A stretch of 64,000 nt of DNA. Source: Mycolicibacterium sp. CBMA 226 (lineage in GTDB: Bacteria > Actinomycetota > Actinomycetes > Mycobacteriales > Mycobacteriaceae). The translations under genes were made by a program, and so were the position numbers. Position 1 is the first letter of the stretch; each line of letters begins with the position of its first letter. A model generated the notes under the pieces. The model saw nothing but the letters and a program-made list of their open reading frames with translations, was not told the DNA's origin and made no database searches. Shown here piece after piece: positions 38,683 to 46,888 of the stretch. The DNA lies in assembly GCF_009729075.1 (NCBI RefSeq), contig NZ_VTGY01000008.1:1-64000 (forward strand), read 5' to 3'.

Positions 38683-39531
38683 CTAGATGTCCTGCGGCCG
38701 CGTCTGGGCCGGGCGGCGTGGCGGGGTATCGGCGACGCCCGACGGACCAGCCGCGGGGTCCGCGCTCCCGCCACCCGCGTCACCGGCCTGACCACGGTGC
38801 TCGACCGAGAGGATCCGCTTGTCGTCGTCGCCCTTTTCGTGGCGCTCAGGGTCGCGAGGCTCCCGGTCCCGGTCTCGGTCTCGATCGTCCGCGTCCGACT
38901 TGTCATGTTCGCCAACGGAATCGACGTCACTGAGCCCACCCAGCCCCGATGCGGCCGCGTGCCCGGCGCCGACACCTTCGATGCCGCCCAGGCCGCCGAC
39001 TATCCCGCCGAGCGCCGCGGTGAGGCCTTGCGCCAACTGTCCGGGAATCTGTCCCAACGCCTGCGCCACACCCTGCGCGATCTGTCCGGCCTGCTGGCCC
39101 ACCTGCCCGAGCGTCTGCGCCACGTCGCCTCCTGCGGCGGGGCTGCCAGGTACCGCCGCACCGAGGCCGCCCGGCGTGCCGGCACTGACGCCGCCACCGC
39201 CACCGCCACCCGGAATGCCCTCGGTGGCCGAGGACAGCCCACGCGTGCCCTGCTCGTCACCGGCGCGGTAGGCCTCGGCGGCCCGGTGCAGCTGTTCGGA
39301 CATCTGCTGGCCGGCCGCCCCCGTCGACTGCAGGATGCTGTCCCGGCGCGCCATGACCCCGTCCAGCGCCGAATTCATGCCGTAGGCGATCAGCCCGTGC
39401 GTCTTCGCGGGGCCGACGGACTCCCCGATACCACCGCTGTTCTGGAGTTGACCGAGCCCCGCTGCGACCGCGTCGTGCACCCGGGCCATGCCCAGCACAC
39501 CCTCGGTATTGACGTGTAGCCGATCGCCCAT
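38683..39531 (-). CDS. EspC-like candidate type VII secretion substrate
   Basis: A 282-residue protein. The first 95 residues resemble the EspC/DUF2580 fold: LHVNTEGVLGMARVHDAVAA, then IGESVGPAKTHGLIAYGMNS, then a second helix ending in YRAGDE. This gives the YxxxD export motif at Tyr88-Asp92. No WXG turn is seen. The rest is low complexity: a Gly run, Gly/Ala/Gln repeats (GQVGQQAGQIAQGVAQALGQ), then a charged Asp/Arg/Glu tail (DDRDRDRDREPRDPERHEKG). There is no signal peptide. It follows the AAA ATPase gene by 71 bases on the same strand. No ESX core genes are nearby. Confidence 0.75.
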   Translation of the reverse strand: MGDRLHVNTEGVLGMARVHDAVAAGLGQLQNSGGIGESVGPAKTHGLIAYGMNSALDGVMARRDSILQSTGAAGQQMSEQLHRAAEAYRAGDEQGTRGLSSATEGIPGGGGGGGVSAGTPGGLGAAVPGSPAAGGDVAQTLGQVGQQAGQIAQGVAQALGQIPGQLAQGLTAALGGIVGGLGGIEGVGAGHAAASGLGGLSDVDSVGEHDKSDADDRDRDRDREPRDPERHEKGDDDKRILSVEHRGQAGDAGGGSADPAAGPSGVADTPPRRPAQTRPQDI

Positions 39532-39602
39532 GACCTGCCCCCTCGATGCCCTGTTGCGGTCAATCCTATGGCGGTGGCGGCGACCTGCCCTGCGGCAAAT
39601 GA

Positions 39603-41309
39603 TCAGGCGCGATCGGCGGTGACCTCCGCCGCTGCTGCCCGGGCCTGCCGGCCGAATGCGCAGTCGACGCCCACGCGGTCGAAACAGTCCGCGGCCCGGG
39701 CGTCGCCCAACAGCGCCGCGTCGTGCAGGGCACGCAGCGCCACGGCCGACTGCCCGCCCCGCTCGGCGGCGCGGAACGCATCGCGGGCGGCGGCGACAGC
39801 GCCGTGCCGATCGCGCCGGGCCGCATTGGTCCACGCCCGGGCCAGCGCCAATTCGGGTGCGAACAACATCGACTTCAGGCCGTGCCTGGCCTCGGCACGG
39901 GTCAGGGCACGACCTGCTTCGGCGGTCGCGCCGCGCCGGCCGAGCGCCTGTGCCAGCAGCATCCACGCCAGCGGACCCCACGAATATCCGGTGGGCGCCA
40001 GTACTTTCGCCGCGTCCTGCAGCAATTCGATCGCCGCGTCGAGTTCGCCCCGGGCCATCAACACATCGGCCAGCAAAACTCCGCCGATGGCCCGTCCGGG
40101 CTGTTGGGATTGGGTGAAGTCGATCAGCTCCTGGGCCAACTGCCGAGCCTCGTCGGATCTGTCCGCCAGCAGCAGCGCGGTGGTCTGCCCGAAGCCACTG
40201 GTGAACCGCAACAAGCCCGGCTGTCCGGCGGCCAGGGCGCGTTCGGCGAAGCTGTCGACCTCGGCCAGACGGCCGGTGCGGGCGCAGCTCAACGCCGCCG
40301 CCGATGCCGCCCAGCCGACGGCGGTGTCGCTCGGATCAGCGCTGGCCAACACCGAGTCGGCCAGGTGCATGGCTCGCCTCAGGTTGCCCGCGTTCATCGC
40401 GAACGTCGCCGACAACGCGTCCAGCGTGACCTGCGCCGCCGGCGTCTGCACCCGGCTACGGACGGTGCGCAGGAAGGCCGTCGCACGTTCGGGCTCCGAC
40501 AGCATCCAGAACTGGTTGGCCGCGCGCGGCAGCGCCCACATCAGCAGGGCGGGTTCGGTCAGTGCCGTCGCGTCGACCTCGGCCAGCACGGCATCGGCAT
40601 CCGGTCCGCGGCCCTGCCACGCGAGGGCGTAGCTCAGCGTCACCCGGGTGGCCAGGCCCCCGGCCGGCAGCGCGGCCCGCCCTAGCCGTTCCGCCAACTC
40701 CAGATCGCCCAGGCGCAGAGCATCGTCGGCGGCGGCCGCCAGCTCGGCGACGGGCAGCGCGGCACCGCCGTCGAGCGCCCGCACCGCGCGCCGCAGCCGG
40801 CTGACGACGCCGTCGCCGTCCGGCGGGGTAAGCGGCTTCGGTGCCGCGGGAAGGCCGCCGGACTCCGGCGCGTCAATGGCCACCGGCACCACCAGCCGAT
40901 CTCGTACTAGTGACGAAATGCCCTCGGGCAGAGACTGATTCGATTCCGCGGTCACGATAACCCGGGCAGCCCCGGACACCGCCAGCTGGTACACCAGCGA
41001 CGCCGACAGCCGGTCCAGCAGATGCCCGTCGTCCACGACCAACAGCAGTCCGGTCCCCAGCGCCTCCCGTGCCGCTTGCAGAACCTGGACCGTCCGGCCG
41101 GTCTCGGGCACCGTGAACAGCCGCTCGAAGGCGCCGAACGGCACACGAGCGTCGTCCGCGGTGCCAGTGATCCAGGCTGCTCGTTCGAAGCCCGGTGCCA
41201 GCGCGTCGTATGCGGCCCGCGCCGACGTGGTCTTGCCGGACCCGCGGGCACCGGTCAGCAGCGCACCGGACCGGGTTTCGACGCCCGCTTTCAGCTGGCT
41301 GAGCACCAC
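39603..41309 (-). CDS. AAA ATPase with helical repeats (Rv1204c-like)
   Basis: A 568-residue protein. The Walker A motif GARGSGKTT (residues 20-28) and Walker B LLLVVDDGHLL are in an N-terminal ATPase domain like that of LuxR/MalT-type STAND regulators. It is followed by TPR-like helices rich in Ala and Leu. No C-terminal LuxR HTH is seen. Length and position match Rv1204c. It could be a sensor or scaffold. It shares strand and probably transcript with the EspC-like gene. The start is GTG 41309 or GTG 41306. Confidence 0.8.
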   Translation of the reverse strand: MVLSQLKAGVETRSGALLTGARGSGKTTSARAAYDALAPGFERAAWITGTADDARVPFGAFERLFTVPETGRTVQVLQAAREALGTGLLLVVDDGHLLDRLSASLVYQLAVSGAARVIVTAESNQSLPEGISSLVRDRLVVPVAIDAPESGGLPAAPKPLTPPDGDGVVSRLRRAVRALDGGAALPVAELAAAADDALRLGDLELAERLGRAALPAGGLATRVTLSYALAWQGRGPDADAVLAEVDATALTEPALLMWALPRAANQFWMLSEPERATAFLRTVRSRVQTPAAQVTLDALSATFAMNAGNLRRAMHLADSVLASADPSDTAVGWAASAAALSCARTGRLAEVDSFAERALAAGQPGLLRFTSGFGQTTALLLADRSDEARQLAQELIDFTQSQQPGRAIGGVLLADVLMARGELDAAIELLQDAAKVLAPTGYSWGPLAWMLLAQALGRRGATAEAGRALTRAEARHGLKSMLFAPELALARAWTNAARRDRHGAVAAARDAFRAAERGGQSAVALRALHDAALLGDARAADCFDRVGVDCAFGRQARAAAAEVTADRA

Positions 41310-41362
41310 GGTCTGATCCTATGGCTGCGCGACGGACGGCATCGCTCGATTAGCGTTGTGCC

Positions 41363-41938
41363 GTGCTGGCCGATAACACCCCCGAAAACGCCTACGCCGT
41401 CTGCGTCTACTGCGCTGCCGGTCCCCGCCATCCCGAATTGCTCACCCTCGCCGGCGACGTCGGCCGGGCCATCGCGGCGAAAGGCTGGACCCTCGTGTCC
41501 GGTGGCGGCAACGTGTCGGCCATGGGCGCCGTCGCCGACGGTGCCCGGGAAAACGGGGGCCGCACCGTCGGCGTCATCCCGAAGAAACTGGTACACCGCG
41601 AGCTCGCCGACGTGAACGCGAGCGAACTGATCGTCACCGACACCATGCGGGAGCGGAAGCAGATCATGGAGGACCGGTCCGACGCGTTCATCGCGCTGCC
41701 CGGCGGCATCGGCACCTTGGAGGAGTTCTTCGAGGCCTGGACCGCGGGCTACCTCAACATGCACGACAAGCCGCTGGTGATGCTCGACCCGCACGGCCAT
41801 TACGACGGCCTGCTGGCCTGGCTGCGCACTCTGGTCGACACCGGCTACGTGCAGCAGGCCGCGCTCGATCGGCTGGTGGTCACGAAGGACGTCGACGAAG
41901 CCATAGCTGCTTGTGCACCCGGTCACACCGCTCACTAG
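41363..41938 (+). CDS. LOG-family nucleotide 5'-monophosphate phosphoribohydrolase
   Basis: A 191-residue LOG protein, orthologous by position to Rv1205. Motifs are VYCAAGPRHPELL, VSGGGNVSAMGAVADGA, MRERKQIMEDRSDAFIALPG and the signature PGGIGTLEE. LOG enzymes release free bases, including cytokinins, from N6-modified AMP. Rv1205 has been reported to act this way in M. tuberculosis. The GTG at 41363 is divergent from the ATPase gene by about 50 bases. fadD6 starts 11 bases after the stop, so the two probably share a transcript. Confidence 0.9.
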   Translation: MLADNTPENAYAVCVYCAAGPRHPELLTLAGDVGRAIAAKGWTLVSGGGNVSAMGAVADGARENGGRTVGVIPKKLVHRELADVNASELIVTDTMRERKQIMEDRSDAFIALPGGIGTLEEFFEAWTAGYLNMHDKPLVMLDPHGHYDGLLAWLRTLVDTGYVQQAALDRLVVTKDVDEAIAACAPGHTAH

Positions 41939-41949
41939 GCTCACGACGC

Positions 41950-43731
41950 ATGAGTGACGACACATCACGCACCGGCGTCGGCCTGCTTGATATTGCTAAG
42001 CAACTGCCCGGTTTCCTGTCCGACGCCCCGGTGATCCTGCGTGGCCTGATCACCGGCTTCGGTGCCAGCCCGACGGCGAAGACGTCCATCGGCAAGGTTT
42101 TCCAGGAACGCGCAGCGGCCAACAAGGACAAGGTCTTCATCAAGTTCGAGGACCAGCGCATCACCTACGGCCAGGCCAACGCGACGGTGAACCGCTACGC
42201 GTCGGTGCTCGCGGCCAAGGGCGTCGGCCCGGGATCCGTGGTCGGCGTCATGCTGCGCAATTCGCCGGACGCGGTCCTGCTGATGCTGGCGACGGTCAAG
42301 TGCGGCGCGATCGCCGGAATGATCAACTACAACCAGCGCGGCAACGTCCTGGCGCACAGCCTGGGCCTGCTCGGCGCCAAGGTCCTGGTCACCGAGGCGG
42401 ACTTCCACGAGCCCGTCATCGAGTGCGGTGCCGATCCGAAGCTGACCACGGGCCTCATCTCGGTCGAGGAACTGCGCGAGCTCGCCATCGGTCAGTCGAC
42501 TGCCAACCCGGTGGGCACCAGCCAGATCCTGGCCAAGGAGAAGGCGTTCTACATCTTCACGTCCGGGACCACCGGTATGCCCAAGGCCAGCGTCATGACG
42601 CACTACCGCTGGCTGCGCGCCCTCGGCGGATTCGGCGGGCTCGGACTGCGCCTGAACAGCAGCGACACCCTGTACTGCTGCCTGCCGCTGTACCACAACA
42701 ACGCCCTCACGGTCGCGACGTCGTCGGCCCTCAACGCCGGTGCCGCGCTGGCGCTGGGCAAGTCGTTCTCCGCCTCGCGCTTCTGGGATGACGTCATCAA
42801 GTACGACGCCACCGCGTTCATCTACATCGGCGAAATCTGCGGCTACCTGCTGAACCAGCCGCCCAAGCCGACCGACCGGGCGCACAAGGTTCGCGTCATC
42901 GCCGGCAACGGGCTGCGTCCGGCCATCTGGGACGAGTTCACCTCGCGCTTCGGCATCAAGCGCGTGTGCGAGTTCTACGCCGCCAGCGAGGGCAACACCG
43001 GCTTCGTCAACGTGTTCAACATCGACAAGACCACCGGCATCTGCCCGTCGCCCGTCGTCTACGTGGAATACGACCTGGAGACCGGTGAGCCGGCCCGCGG
43101 CCCCGACGGCCGGCTGCGCAAGGTCAAGCGCGGCGAACCGGGCCTGCTGCTCAGCAAGGTCAACAACCTGCAGCCGTTCGACGGCTACACCGACAAGGCC
43201 GCCAGCGAGAAGAAGCTGGTGCGCAACGCATTCAAGGACGGCGACGTCTGGTTCAACACCGGTGACCTGATGCGGTCGCAGGGCTTCGCGCACGCCGCGT
43301 TCGCCGATCGTCTCGGCGACACCTTCCGGTGGAAGGGCGAGAACGTGGCCACCACAGAGGTCGAGGCCGCGCTCGGCGCCGACGACCAGGTGGAGGAGTG
43401 CACCGTGTACGGCGTCGAGGTGCCGGGCTGCGGCGGCCGCGCCGGGATGGCGTCGGTGCAGTTGCGCGACGGAGCTGAATTCGACGGCGCACGCCTGGCC
43501 AAGGCCGGCTTCGAGCATCTGCCCGCCTATGCGGTGCCGCTGTTCATCCGGGTCGTGCCCGCGCTGGCGCACACCTCGACGTTCAAGAGCCAGAAGGTCG
43601 ACCTGCGCAAGCAGGGCTACGGCGACGAGGTGACGGATCCGATCTATGTGCTGGCCGGCCGCGACGAGGGCTACGTGCCGTTCTACCCCGAGTACCCCGC
43701 CGAGGTGAAGGACGGCAAGAAGCCGCGTTAG
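41950..43731 (+). CDS. fadD6: FadD6 long-chain acyl-CoA synthetase
   Basis: A 593-residue FATP-like ANL enzyme that activates long-chain fatty acids. The AMP-binding motif FTSGTTGMPKA starts at residue 203. YGQANATVNRYASVLAAKGV, LPLYHNNALTVATSSAL, YAASEGNTGFVN and the FATP-type motif DRLGDTFRWKGENVATTEVE are present. The length matches M. tuberculosis FadD6, whose closest relatives are very-long-chain acyl-CoA synthetases. The ATG at 41950 gives MSDDTSRTGVGLLD. Confidence 0.93.
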   Translation: MSDDTSRTGVGLLDIAKQLPGFLSDAPVILRGLITGFGASPTAKTSIGKVFQERAAANKDKVFIKFEDQRITYGQANATVNRYASVLAAKGVGPGSVVGVMLRNSPDAVLLMLATVKCGAIAGMINYNQRGNVLAHSLGLLGAKVLVTEADFHEPVIECGADPKLTTGLISVEELRELAIGQSTANPVGTSQILAKEKAFYIFTSGTTGMPKASVMTHYRWLRALGGFGGLGLRLNSSDTLYCCLPLYHNNALTVATSSALNAGAALALGKSFSASRFWDDVIKYDATAFIYIGEICGYLLNQPPKPTDRAHKVRVIAGNGLRPAIWDEFTSRFGIKRVCEFYAASEGNTGFVNVFNIDKTTGICPSPVVYVEYDLETGEPARGPDGRLRKVKRGEPGLLLSKVNNLQPFDGYTDKAASEKKLVRNAFKDGDVWFNTGDLMRSQGFAHAAFADRLGDTFRWKGENVATTEVEAALGADDQVEECTVYGVEVPGCGGRAGMASVQLRDGAEFDGARLAKAGFEHLPAYAVPLFIRVVPALAHTSTFKSQKVDLRKQGYGDEVTDPIYVLAGRDEGYVPFYPEYPAEVKDGKKPR

Positions 43732-43783
43732 GGCCGTACCCGCAGAATCAGCAGATTTGCGGCAGCCCGATAGCCTGGGAGTC

Positions 43784-44671
43784 GTGCAGTCCTCCGCAAG
43801 GGGCCAGTTCCTGGGTCGCCAGGTGGCCGGCGATCGCGCGCTGATCATGGCGATCGTCAACCGCACCCCGGATTCGTTCTATGACCGGGGTGCGACCTTC
43901 AGCGACGGCGCAGCCAAGGACGCAGCGCACCAGAAGATCGCGGACGGCGCCGACGTCATCGACATCGGCGGCGTCAAAGCGGGGCCGGGCAGCACCGTCG
44001 ACGCCGACGAGGAGATCGCGCGCGTGGTGCCGTTCATCGAATGGCTGCGCGGCGAATACCCCGATCAACTGATCAGCGTCGACACCTGGCGGGCGAACGT
44101 GGCCAAGCAGGCCTGCGCGGCCGGCGCCGATCTGATCAACGACACCTGGGCCGGCGCCGATCCCGGGCTGCCCGAGGTGGCCGCCGAATTCGGGGCTGGG
44201 CTGGTCTGCTCACACACCGGCGGGGCAGTGCCGCGGACCCGGCCCTTTCGCGTGAACTACGGCGTCACCGAACGCGGAGTGGTGGACGACGTCATCGCCG
44301 AGGTGACGTCTGCGGCGCAGCATGCGGTCGCTGTCGGGGTCGCCAGAGACGCCATCCTCATAGATCCGACGCACGATTTCGGCAAGAACACTTACCACGG
44401 TCTTAGTTTGTTGCGCCATGTGAAAGATCTTGTTAATACCGGGTGGCCAGTCCTGATGGCCCTGAGTAACAAGGATTTTGTGGGGGAGACTTTAGGTGTC
44501 GAACTGACCGAGCGCCTGGAGGGGACGCTGGCCGCGACGGCACTCGCCGCCGCTGACGGCGCCGCCATGTTCCGGGTGCACGAGGTGGGCCCCACCCGAC
44601 GCGTCCTGGAAATGGTCGCGTCGATCCAGGGCGGACGTCCACCGAGCCGAACAGTGAGGGGACTGGCATGA
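43784..44671 (+). CDS. folP2: FolP2, dihydropteroate synthase homologue
   Basis: A 295-residue TIM-barrel protein of the pterin-binding family. Typical motifs are MAIVNRTPDSFYDRG, VIDIGGVKAGPGS, ISVDTWRANVAKQACAAGAD and ILIDPTHDFGKN. Mycobacterial FolP2 resembles DHPS, but the proteins tested were reported to lack DHPS activity. Departures from true FolP include VNRTPDSF and GGVKAGPG, where FolP has VNVTPDSFSDGG-like and GGESTRPG motifs. Its real job is unknown. It sits between fadD6 and gpgS as in M. tuberculosis. The GTG at 43784 is chosen. Confidence 0.9.
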   Translation: MQSSARGQFLGRQVAGDRALIMAIVNRTPDSFYDRGATFSDGAAKDAAHQKIADGADVIDIGGVKAGPGSTVDADEEIARVVPFIEWLRGEYPDQLISVDTWRANVAKQACAAGADLINDTWAGADPGLPEVAAEFGAGLVCSHTGGAVPRTRPFRVNYGVTERGVVDDVIAEVTSAAQHAVAVGVARDAILIDPTHDFGKNTYHGLSLLRHVKDLVNTGWPVLMALSNKDFVGETLGVELTERLEGTLAATALAAADGAAMFRVHEVGPTRRVLEMVASIQGGRPPSRTVRGLA

Positions 44672-44704
44672 CCCAGCCAGCGAGTAGCCGGAGGCGGATC
44701 GCGC

Positions 44705-45646
44705 ATGACCCTGTTGCCTGAGATGTCCGCAGAAACTATCGCTAGCCACGCTTGGCTGGCCGAACGCAGCTGGAGCCGGCCGGCGTGGACCGTCGCCGAA
44801 CTCGAGGCCGCCAAGGCCGGCCGCACCATCTCGGTGGTGCTGCCCGCGCTGAACGAGCAAGAGACCGTCGCCGACGTCATCGACAGCATCAGCCCGCTGC
44901 TGGGAGGCCTGGTCGACGAGCTCGTGGTGCTCGACTCCGGTTCGACCGACGAGACGGAACTGCGCGCCATCGAAGCCGGCGCACGGGTCGTCAGCCGCGA
45001 ACAAGCGCTGCCCGAGGTGCCGGTCCAGCCCGGCAAAGGCGAGGCGCTGTGGCGCTCACTGGCGGCCACCACCGGCGACATCATCGTGTTCGTCGACTCC
45101 GACCTGCTCGACCCCGATCCCATGTTCGTGCCGAAGCTGCTCGGCCCGCTACTGCTCGCCGACGGCGTGCACCTGGTCAAGGGGTTCTACCGGCGGCCGC
45201 TCAAGTTGGGCGGCGCCGAAGACGCAAACGGCGGCGGCCGGGTCACCGAACTGGTGGCACGTCCGCTGCTGGCATCGCTGCGGCCCGAGCTGACGTGCCT
45301 GCTGCAGCCGCTGGGCGGCGAGTACGCCGGTACCCGGGAACTGCTGACGTCGGTGGGCTTCGCGCCGGGCTACGGCGTCGAGATCGGTCTGCTGATCGAC
45401 ACCTACGACAAGCTGGGCCTCGACGCCATCGCACAGGTCAACCTCGGCGTGCGTACGCATCGCAACCGGCCGCTGACCGAGCTGGCCTCGATGAGTCGTC
45501 AGGTGATCGCCACCCTGCTGTCGCGCTGCGGCATCAGCGACTCCGGTGTCGGTCTGACCCAGTTCTTCCTCGACGGGGACGCCTACACGCCTCGTACGTC
45601 GACGGTGTCCCTGATCGACCGCCCGGCCATGAACACCCTGCGCTGA
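44705..45646 (+). CDS. gpgS: GpgS, glucosyl-3-phosphoglycerate synthase (GT81)
   Basis: A 313-residue GT-A glycosyltransferase that joins glucose from an NDP-glucose to 3-phosphoglycerate, the first step towards methylglucose lipopolysaccharides. It has VVLPALNEQETVADVI, the DSGSTDET loop, PGKGEALWRSLAATTGDII and the metal-binding DSD motif (Asp131-Asp133). PLGGEYAGTRELL and APGYGVEIGLLIDTYDKLGL match M. tuberculosis Rv1208. A purine-rich AGGCGG precedes the ATG at 44705. It follows folP2 by 33 bases, probably in one operon. Confidence 0.96.
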   Translation: MTLLPEMSAETIASHAWLAERSWSRPAWTVAELEAAKAGRTISVVLPALNEQETVADVIDSISPLLGGLVDELVVLDSGSTDETELRAIEAGARVVSREQALPEVPVQPGKGEALWRSLAATTGDIIVFVDSDLLDPDPMFVPKLLGPLLLADGVHLVKGFYRRPLKLGGAEDANGGGRVTELVARPLLASLRPELTCLLQPLGGEYAGTRELLTSVGFAPGYGVEIGLLIDTYDKLGLDAIAQVNLGVRTHRNRPLTELASMSRQVIATLLSRCGISDSGVGLTQFFLDGDAYTPRTSTVSLIDRPAMNTLR

Positions 45647-45682
45647 TCCCACTTGTCGGTGCGATCCGGCAGGATCGTCGGT

Positions 45683-45988
45683 GTGACGCTCATTCTGATC
45701 TACCTCGTGGTCCTGATCCTCGTCGCGGTCGTGCTGTTCGCCCTGGGCACGGTGCTGTTCGGCCGCAGTGAGCAGCTGCCCCCGCTGCCGCGGGGCACGA
45801 CAGCCACGGCGCTGCCCGCCTCCGGTGTCACCGGCGCCGACGTCGACGCCGTCAAATTCACGCAGACCCTGCGCGGCTACAAGACCAGTGAGGTCGACTG
45901 GGTGCTGGACCGGCTGGCGCAGGAGCTGGACTCGCTGCGCGGCGAGCTGACGACGTTGCGCGCGCAGACCGCGGACTCGGAGCAGTGA
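45683..45988 (+). CDS. Membrane protein with DivIVA-like motif (Rv1209-like)
   Basis: A 101-residue protein. One N-terminal helix (LILIYLVVLILVAVVLFALG) is followed by a short linker and a DivIVA-type segment (VDAVKFTQTLRGYKTSEVDW), then a coiled-coil-like tail. Similar motifs occur in Wag31-related proteins, so a role at the cell pole or septum is possible but unproven. GTG 45683 is preferred; TTG 45653 would add ten residues. The stop overlaps the tag start (GTGA). Confidence 0.82.
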   Translation: MTLILIYLVVLILVAVVLFALGTVLFGRSEQLPPLPRGTTATALPASGVTGADVDAVKFTQTLRGYKTSEVDWVLDRLAQELDSLRGELTTLRAQTADSEQ

Positions 45989-46566
45989 CTGTGCCCGAGC
46001 CGACCCGGTGCGGGTGGGTCGACATCGGCGAGTCGACGGACGCGACGCTGTACCGCGAGTACCACGACACCGAATGGGGCGTGCCGTTGCACGGCACGCA
46101 GGCGCTGTTCGAGCGGGTGTCGCTGGAGGCGTTCCAGAGCGGCCTGTCCTGGCTGATCATCTTGCGTAAGCGTGAGAACTTCCGGGCGGCGTTCCACGGG
46201 TTCGACGTCACGAAGGTGGCCGGCTTCGGGGAGAAGGACATCGACCGGCTGCTGGCCGATCCGGGCATCGTCCGCAACCGCGCCAAGATCGAGGCGACCA
46301 TCGCCAACGCCCGCGTGATCGACGGCGGTCTGGACCTCGACGAGCTGCTGTGGTCGTTCGCGCCGCCGGCGCGGCCGCGGCCGGCTGATCTGGCACAGGT
46401 CCCGGCAACCACACCGGAATCGGTGGCCATGGCCAAGGAGCTGAAGCGCCGGGGGTTTCGCTTCGTCGGCCCGACCACGGCGTATGCGTTGATGCAGGCC
46501 ACCGGGATGGTGGACGACCACGTCGAGGCCTGTTGGGTGCCCCGCCACAGCTTGTCGGAGGCGTGA
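45985..46566 (+). CDS. tag: DNA-3-methyladenine glycosylase I
   Basis: A 193-residue TagA-type helix-hairpin-helix glycosylase that removes 3-methyladenine from DNA. It shows CGWVDIGESTDATLYREYHD, HDTEWGVPLHG, LFERVSLEAFQSGLSWLIIL, and the C-terminal FVGPTTAYALMQATGMVDDH, VEACWVPR. Zinc-snap residues (Cys near the N-terminus, and His/Cys near the C-terminus) are present. It is coupled to the upstream gene by a four-base overlap and matches Rv1210. Confidence 0.95.
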   Translation: MTVPEPTRCGWVDIGESTDATLYREYHDTEWGVPLHGTQALFERVSLEAFQSGLSWLIILRKRENFRAAFHGFDVTKVAGFGEKDIDRLLADPGIVRNRAKIEATIANARVIDGGLDLDELLWSFAPPARPRPADLAQVPATTPESVAMAKELKRRGFRFVGPTTAYALMQATGMVDDHVEACWVPRHSLSEA

Positions 46567-46719
46567 CGGGCGGGTCTTTCACACCCTCGGGTAGCGATAG
46601 GGAACAATAGTCATAGTTCAGTTGCAGTTCAGTGCCGTGAGCCGACCCGCTGAGTGGGTGGCTCCGGCCTTGATCCGGGACCGTGGATGCGGCTCGGGCG
46701 CGTGCGGAGGGAGCACCCG

Positions 46720-46887
46720 ATGGCGGCGATGAAGCCCCGGACCGGCGACGGTCCACTGGAAGCAACCAAAGAGGGGCGCGGCATCGTCATGCGAGTACCG
46801 CTGGAGGGTGGCGGTCGTCTGGTGGTCGAGCTGACCCCGGATGAGGCCGCAGCCCTGGGCGACGAACTGAAGAACGTCACCAGCTAG
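46720..46887 (+). CDS. Rv1211-like DUF3117 small protein
   Basis: A 55-residue protein highly conserved in actinobacteria as I recall: MAAMKPRTGDGPLEATKEGR, then GIVMRVPLEGGGRLVVELTP and DEAAALGDELKNVTS. GGAGGG lies about ten bases before the ATG at 46720. M. tuberculosis Rv1211 has been reported as a calmodulin-like protein, but no EF-hand is visible here. Function is uncertain. Its stop is one base from the end of the convergent glgM gene. Confidence 0.9.
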   Translation: MAAMKPRTGDGPLEATKEGRGIVMRVPLEGGGRLVVELTPDEAAALGDELKNVTS

Positions 46888-46888
46888 T

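Noticed and set aside
41965..43866. 633-codon frame antisense to fadD6
   Set aside because: It is a shadow of the fadD6 codon structure, rich in His/Gln/Arg/Val with no family motif.
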